Assembly: GCA_034926415.1 (NCBI GenBank)
Contig: JAYFRC010000043.1
Span: 9,161-73,160 of the forward strand
Direction: 5' to 3'
Origin: JAYFRC01 sp034926415
GTDB taxonomy: Bacteria; Bacillota; Clostridia; Oscillospirales; Oscillospiraceae
Length of the DNA stretch: 64,000 nucleotides
The translations under genes were made by a program, and so were the position numbers. The stretch's first letter is position 1; every line of letters starts with the position of its first letter. Shown here piece by piece: positions 60,399 through 64,000 of the stretch. Under the pieces are notes generated by a model, which was not told the DNA's origin, did not search any database, and was given only the letters and a program-made list of their open reading frames with translations.

Positions 60399-61160
60399 AT
60401 GGCGAAGGTGAAGGAATTAAACGGCAGCGAGAGGATAAAGGCTCAGACGCGGAAGTATATTGCTATGATCGTGCTCGGCGCAGCGGCGCTGGCCATCTTT
60501 TTGTGGTTTGCGTTCGTGGCGCACGGCAAGGTTACAAGCGGCAGCTTCACGGCGATAGGCGCGGTGTCGATACTCGTTTTCGCCGCCTGTGCGACATTCG
60601 CTAAGCGGTTTTACACCGACCAGGCCGATACGACTGCGAGCCTCCGCGGCGAGAAGGCCGTATGTGAGGTGCTCGAAAATGAGCTCGGCGACGAATTTGA
60701 GATACTTAAAAATGTGAAACTTGGCTCGGGCGGAAAGATGCTGTACGCCGACCTGCTTGTCGTCGGACCCACGGGGGTGTTCCCGCTCACGACGAAAAGC
60801 GAGGGTACGAAGATAGAGGCCGTCGGTTTCAAGCGTATGTGGAAGGTGTCGTATCTCGGCGTCACCGACAACGACGTGACTAAAAAGATACCGAACCCTC
60901 TGATACAGGCCGACGCAACGGCCGACGCCGTGCGCGAATACATGAAGGACAAGAATGCAGCGTTTTCGGCGGCTGTTTACCCCATGGTGATATTCACCGT
61001 GCCGGGAACCGGTATCCATACCGACTCCATAGATAGCAAAACTCCGATGTGCGTGCTCGACAGCGAGATAATCAGACTGAGAAACCACATCCTCAACAGA
61101 AAGCGGCAGCTCGACGCCGACGCCGTCCAGCGGACGCTGGCGCTTTTCGGCGGCGACTGA
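60399..61160 (+). CDS. Membrane protein with degenerate NERD-like domain
   Basis: A 253-residue protein with two adjacent membrane helices (KYIAMIVLGAAALAIFLWFA; FTAIGAVSILVFAACATFA) and a NERD-like domain (LRGEKAVCEVLENELGDEFE, then YADLLVVGPTGVFPLTTK). In NERD nucleases the last motif ends with Glu-x-Lys; here it reads TTK, so the acidic catalytic residue is missing and nuclease activity is doubtful. It ends 18 bases before the sigma-54 activator gene, so the two are probably co-transcribed; a functional tie is not evident. Confidence 0.65.
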   Translation: MAKVKELNGSERIKAQTRKYIAMIVLGAAALAIFLWFAFVAHGKVTSGSFTAIGAVSILVFAACATFAKRFYTDQADTTASLRGEKAVCEVLENELGDEFEILKNVKLGSGGKMLYADLLVVGPTGVFPLTTKSEGTKIEAVGFKRMWKVSYLGVTDNDVTKKIPNPLIQADATADAVREYMKDKNAAFSAAVYPMVIFTVPGTGIHTDSIDSKTPMCVLDSEIIRLRNHILNRKRQLDADAVQRTLALFGGD

Positions 61161-61178
61161 TACGGAAGGAGCGCGCAA

Positions 61179-62576
61179 ATGCAAAGAGAATTCACGGCTC
61201 AGGAGATACTGGACGCTCTGCGCATATATTATCAGGAATCAATATTTGTGACCGATGGAGATGGCAAGGTCATCTTCGTCAACGAACTTGGAGCGAAGCG
61301 CCTTAAAAGCTCCGTGCCTGAGCTTTGGGGCAAAAATGTACAGGATCTTGTCAAAAGCGGAATGTACGAACGCTCAACCGTTATGGAGGCCATACAAAAC
61401 CGCAAGGAGGTCATCGCCACGCTGTGGAGCCCCGGAGTATCGGACAGCAGCGCTTCGCAGAGCGTTCCGGTGTTCAACGCCGCCGGCGACGTCGTAATGG
61501 TCGTCACAAACAACATGAGCGAGGCAAAAAGCGCGGAGTGGGAAAAATACATGTCTGCCGAGCGCGAGAAGAACCTTCACCTGATGCGAGAGTTGGACTA
61601 TCTGCGCCTGCAGAACCAGAGCGACGTCATAGCGAACAGCCCGGCGATGAAAGCGGTCATAGCGAACATCAACGCCGTCGCGTCCACCGATACGACGGTA
61701 GTCATATACGGAGAATCAGGCACCGGCAAGGATATAATGGCGCGCCTCATCCACGACCGTTCCCAGCGCGCGGATAACGCGTTCATAAGCATAAACTGCG
61801 CCGCCATACCGGACTCCCTGCTCGAATCTGAGCTTTTCGGCTACGAAAAGGGCTCGTTCACCGGCGCGCTTTCAAAGGGCAAGATAGGCTTGTTTGAAGC
61901 GGCCAAGGGCGGCACGGTGTTTCTCGACGAGATAGGCGAGATGCCGATGGCGCTCCAGTCAAAGCTGCTGCGCGCCTTAGAAAACCGCGAAATACGCAGG
62001 GTCGGAGGCGTGGCGAACATCCCGATAGACATACGCATAATCTGCGCGACTAACGAAAATCTCCGCGAGATGATGCGCGAGGGGAAATTCCGCGAGGATC
62101 TGTTTTACCGGCTCAACGTGTTCCCCATAACGCTTCCGCGCCTTTGCGACCGCCCGGACGACATTATCCCGCTGGCCGAGTCATTCCTTCGCGGCCTGAA
62201 CGAGAAATACAACACCCGCAAGGTCTTTGCCGACGTGACGCTAAAGACGATGCTGGAGCATCCGTGGCCGGGGAACATAAGGGAGCTGCGCAACGTCGTG
62301 GAGCGTATCTACGTCGTCAGCCTCGGAAACGAACTCGTATTTACACCCGTGCCGACGGCAAACTATTCTCCCGAAACCATGGCCACATACATCTGCGAGA
62401 CGCCGAACACACCGCTTCCGCATTACGACAGCCTGAAGCAGTTTTCGGACGAATTTGAAAAGCGTTATATCAATCAGGTGCTCGGCGAATGCGGCGGTCA
62501 TATACAGGAAGCGGCGGACAAGCTTGGGATACACCGCTCAGTGCTTTGGCGCAAATTGCACAAAAAAGATGGTTAA
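61179..62576 (+). CDS. PAS-containing sigma-54-dependent activator
   Basis: A 465-residue enhancer-binding protein. The N-terminal PAS domain (YYQESIFVTDGDGKVIFVNE) covers about 1-120. The AAA+ domain has Walker A GESGTGKD (near 178), the sigma-54 contact loop GSFTGA (near 226; variant of GAFTGA), Walker B GGTVFLDEIGEMP and the arginine-finger region FREDLFYRLNVFPI. A Fis-type helix-turn-helix (IQEAADKLGIHRSVLWRKL) ends it. The PAS domain would sense a small ligand. A palindromic enhancer and a -24/-12 promoter lie directly downstream, so the dehydrogenase-BKACE genes are its evident target. Confidence 0.92.
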   Translation: MQREFTAQEILDALRIYYQESIFVTDGDGKVIFVNELGAKRLKSSVPELWGKNVQDLVKSGMYERSTVMEAIQNRKEVIATLWSPGVSDSSASQSVPVFNAAGDVVMVVTNNMSEAKSAEWEKYMSAEREKNLHLMRELDYLRLQNQSDVIANSPAMKAVIANINAVASTDTTVVIYGESGTGKDIMARLIHDRSQRADNAFISINCAAIPDSLLESELFGYEKGSFTGALSKGKIGLFEAAKGGTVFLDEIGEMPMALQSKLLRALENREIRRVGGVANIPIDIRIICATNENLREMMREGKFREDLFYRLNVFPITLPRLCDRPDDIIPLAESFLRGLNEKYNTRKVFADVTLKTMLEHPWPGNIRELRNVVERIYVVSLGNELVFTPVPTANYSPETMATYICETPNTPLPHYDSLKQFSDEFEKRYINQVLGECGGHIQEAADKLGIHRSVLWRKLHKKDG

Positions 62577-62606
62577 ACGCTTAACATATCAATGAAAAAG
62601 CGGGAA

Positions 62607-62666
62607 ATGTTGCAAAATTAAAACTATAATTCGTTTCTATTTTGCAACATGATGCAAAATAGAAAC
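62607..62666 (+). promoter_or_regulatory. Palindromic upstream activating sites
   Basis: GTTTCTATTTTGCA (62633-62646) is complemented exactly at 62653-62666 with a six-base spacer. A third half site, ATGTTGCAAAAT (62607-62618), is the complement of 62639-62650. The shared core is TGCAAAAT. They lie about 70-130 bases upstream of the -24/-12 promoter, the normal distance for an enhancer-binding activator. Confidence 0.8.
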
Positions 62667-62677
62667 ATACCCTATAT

Positions 62678-62714
62678 AAGGCGTTGGAACCGTAAAATGC
62701 GGTTCCAACGCCTT
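62678..62714 (+). terminator. Terminator after the sigma-54 activator gene
   Basis: A perfect 15-bp stem (AAGGCGTTGGAACCG and complement), loop TAAAATG, then TTATGTGTTTTTT. It isolates the downstream sigma-54 unit. Confidence 0.85.
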
Positions 62715-62734
62715 TATGTGTTTTTTACGTCTGG

Positions 62735-62750
62735 TGGCACGGGTTTTGCA
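62735..62750 (+). promoter_or_regulatory. Sigma-54 (-24/-12) promoter
   Basis: TGGCAC-GGGTT-TTGCA matches the consensus TGGCAC-N5-TTGCW at every position. Transcription should start near 62761, about 65 bases before the dehydrogenase gene. Confidence 0.9.
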
Positions 62751-62825
62751 CTGTGTTATGGCGGCGAATGCAATCATGCCGACAGACATGTCGGCTGAAT
62801 GAGAGAAAGGAAGGATAAGCAAACC

Positions 62826-63755
62826 ATGGCAAATATCAAGAACATCCTTATCATGGGCGGAGGAATGATGGGCAAGAACATTGCCTTCGTATTTTCCTCC
62901 TGCAAGGACTACAACATCACGATTTACGACATCAACAGCGTTGATATTGAGGGAGGCATCCGCGTCAATACCAAACAGCTTGTTGAAAAGGGCATCGTTA
63001 CTCCCGACGAGCTCAGCGAGCGCCTGTCCCGCATAAGCTTTACTCAGGACATCGATTCTGAAGGCGTCAAGAACGCGGACTTCGTTATTGAGGCCGTCTT
63101 CGAGGACATGAAGCTCAAGCAGGACACCTTCGCAAAACTCGAGGCCCGCTGCAGCAAGGAGTGCATTTTCTGCACCAACACCTCCGTTATGAGTCCCTCC
63201 GAGATAAGCCAGAATCTCAAATACAGAGACCGTTTCTGCGGCACGCACTTCTGGAATCCCGGACATCTTATCCCTCTGGTCGAGGTCGTCAAGACCGACG
63301 CCACCACCGACGCGACCGCGGACACAGTTATGGAAGTGCTGACAAAAGTAGGCAAGAAACCCTGCCTTTGCAAGAAGGACGTCCCGGGCTTCATCGCGAA
63401 TCGTCTGCAGCACGCTCTTTGGCGCGAGGCAATCTCCATTGTCGAGCACGGTATCGCCGACGCGGCTACCGTCGACATCGCCATCAAGAATTCCTTCGGA
63501 CTGCGCCTGCCCCAGCTTTCTCCCATGGAGAACGCCGACCTGTGCGGCACCGACCTGACCCTTTCGATACACAAGTACGTTCTGCCCTATCTTGAGGACT
63601 CCCACGAGCCGTCCCCGCTGCTTGTCGAGCTCAACAAGGAGGGCAAGCTTGGATTCAAGACGGGAGAGGGATTCCAGAAGTGGTCTCCCGAGCAGATGAA
63701 GGCCTGCGGCGAGGATCTCAACAGCTACCTCATCCGCATGCTGTACGGCAAATAA
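62826..63755 (+). CDS. 3-hydroxyacyl-CoA dehydrogenase-family enzyme (possibly a 3-hydroxy acid dehydrogenase)
   Basis: A 309-residue NAD-dependent enzyme. The Rossmann motif GGGMMG is at 11-16, an acidic residue ends strand 2 (IYDIN), and the catalytic-histidine motif reads GTHFWNPGHLIPLVEVV (His141). The C-terminal helical domain has GFIANRLQHALWREAIS and GLRLPQLSPMENADL. WNPGHLIPLVEV differs from the FFNPVPVMKLVEV of butyryl-CoA pathway enzymes and is nearer to the L-carnitine dehydrogenase and lambda-crystallin branch. With a BKACE next to it, oxidation of a free 3-hydroxy acid to a 3-keto acid is likelier than action on an acyl-CoA (inference). Controlled by the sigma-54 promoter upstream. 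Confidence 0.82.
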   Translation: MANIKNILIMGGGMMGKNIAFVFSSCKDYNITIYDINSVDIEGGIRVNTKQLVEKGIVTPDELSERLSRISFTQDIDSEGVKNADFVIEAVFEDMKLKQDTFAKLEARCSKECIFCTNTSVMSPSEISQNLKYRDRFCGTHFWNPGHLIPLVEVVKTDATTDATADTVMEVLTKVGKKPCLCKKDVPGFIANRLQHALWREAISIVEHGIADAATVDIAIKNSFGLRLPQLSPMENADLCGTDLTLSIHKYVLPYLEDSHEPSPLLVELNKEGKLGFKTGEGFQKWSPEQMKACGEDLNSYLIRMLYGK

Positions 63756-63838
63756 AATTCCTGTTCGAATGCCAAGGGCTTTCGAACAAGACCGCCGTCA
63801 ATTTGGAAATTCTTTGATTTGAAAGGAAGATATATGAA

Positions 63839-64000
63839 ATGGCAGACCTAAAGAACAAACGCATCATAACGGTAGCACCCACCGGCGCATGGCCGAAGAA
63901 GGAGAACAACCCGAACGTCCCGATGACCCCGGAGGAGATATCCGAGGATGTCTACGCTTGCTGGAAAGCGGGCGCGGCGATGGCGCATCTGCATATGCGC
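63839..64000 (+). CDS. Beta-keto acid cleavage enzyme (BKACE/DUF849 family), truncated at window edge
   Basis: The first 54 codons are present. The strand-one segment KRIITVAPTGAWPKKENNPN and the metal-binding HLHMR (His50, His52) are typical of the BKACE/Kce family. These zinc enzymes transfer acetyl-CoA onto a 3-keto acid, giving acetoacetyl-CoA or another CoA ester plus a cleaved product; known substrates include 3-keto-5-aminohexanoate (lysine fermentation) and dehydrocarnitine. GAAAGGAAG precedes the ATG. Distance from the dehydrogenase stop is 83 bases without a terminator, so it belongs to the same sigma-54 operon. Substrate-specific residues lie outside the window. Confidence 0.85.
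   Translation, partial: MADLKNKRIITVAPTGAWPKKENNPNVPMTPEEISEDVYACWKAGAAMAHLHMR

Noticed and set aside
1..64000. tRNA, rRNA, CRISPR array or insertion sequence
   Set aside because: None recognised by eye on either strand; no repeated spacer pattern, no transposase motif, no rRNA-like segment. A covariance scan could still find a tRNA I missed.

Overview
The window reads as one chromosomal stretch of an anaerobic, spore-forming member of the Bacillota (Clostridia; the gene content would fit an Oscillospiraceae-like gut organism, which is inference). Support: a stage II sporulation gene (spoIIP) behind a good SigE-type promoter; the decarboxylase-holB-ricT arrangement of the Bacillus/Clostridium dnaX region; pyruvate phosphate dikinase; an EFR1-type flavodoxin/ferredoxin protein; TTG/GTG starts with strong Shine-Dalgarno sites; a sigma-54 regulon for an acyl/keto-acid pathway. 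Most of the window is fairly GC-rich with dense overlapping operons and strong hairpin terminators. An AT-rich patch at about 50.7-52.3 kb stands out. I saw no rRNA, tRNA, CRISPR array or intact insertion sequence.

Layout. 1-5.2 kb: a truncated LysM/G5/M23 cell-wall peptidase (-), then decarboxylase, DNA polymerase III delta' and ricT (+). 5.4-10.6 kb: P-type ATPase, zinc-ribbon membrane protein, HU, spoIIP. 10.6-16.8 kb: EamA transporter and metG (-), then ppdK (+) from a divergent promoter pair. 17.1-19.6 kb: LysR regulator divergent from a thiolase. 19.8-24.3 kb: lipoprotein and pyrG (-), VanW/G5 protein (+). 24.4-30.3 kb: xpt and a BMP-type nucleoside ABC transporter. 30.3-33.4 kb: a Crp/Fnr regulator with a palindrome at its own transcription start, followed by a NitT/TauT-type ABC transporter. 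33.5-40.6 kb (-): prmA, a DUF1836 gene, a decayed lipoprotein fragment beside an intact related lipoprotein, mnmE, pnp and rpsO with RNA leader structures. 40.8-44.7 kb: a YtrA-type regulator and ABC exporter, and an amidase. 44.9-53.5 kb (-): DUF5317 and HD-GYP proteins, then small membrane and secreted proteins downstream of an ECF sigma/DUF4367 anti-sigma-like pair. 53.7-64 kb: gapA, an atypical histidine kinase with an EFR1 ferredoxin, a cytidylate-kinase-like protein, mnmA, a PPOX-fold protein, a degenerate NERD protein, a PAS/sigma-54 activator, and a sigma-54 promoter driving a 3-hydroxyacyl-CoA-dehydrogenase-family enzyme and a beta-keto acid cleavage enzyme (BKACE) cut by the window edge.

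The most interesting unit is the right end. The activator is followed by a 14-bp-arm palindromic upstream site, a consensus -24/-12 promoter, a dehydrogenase and a BKACE. This predicts inducible oxidation of a 3-hydroxy acid and acetyl-CoA-dependent cleavage of the resulting 3-keto acid to acetoacetyl-CoA, which a thiolase such as the one at 18.4 kb could use. Other points of note are the ECF-linked secreted proteins at 50-53 kb, a histidine kinase lacking its phospho-acceptor histidine, and a promoter that overrules the first ATG of xpt.
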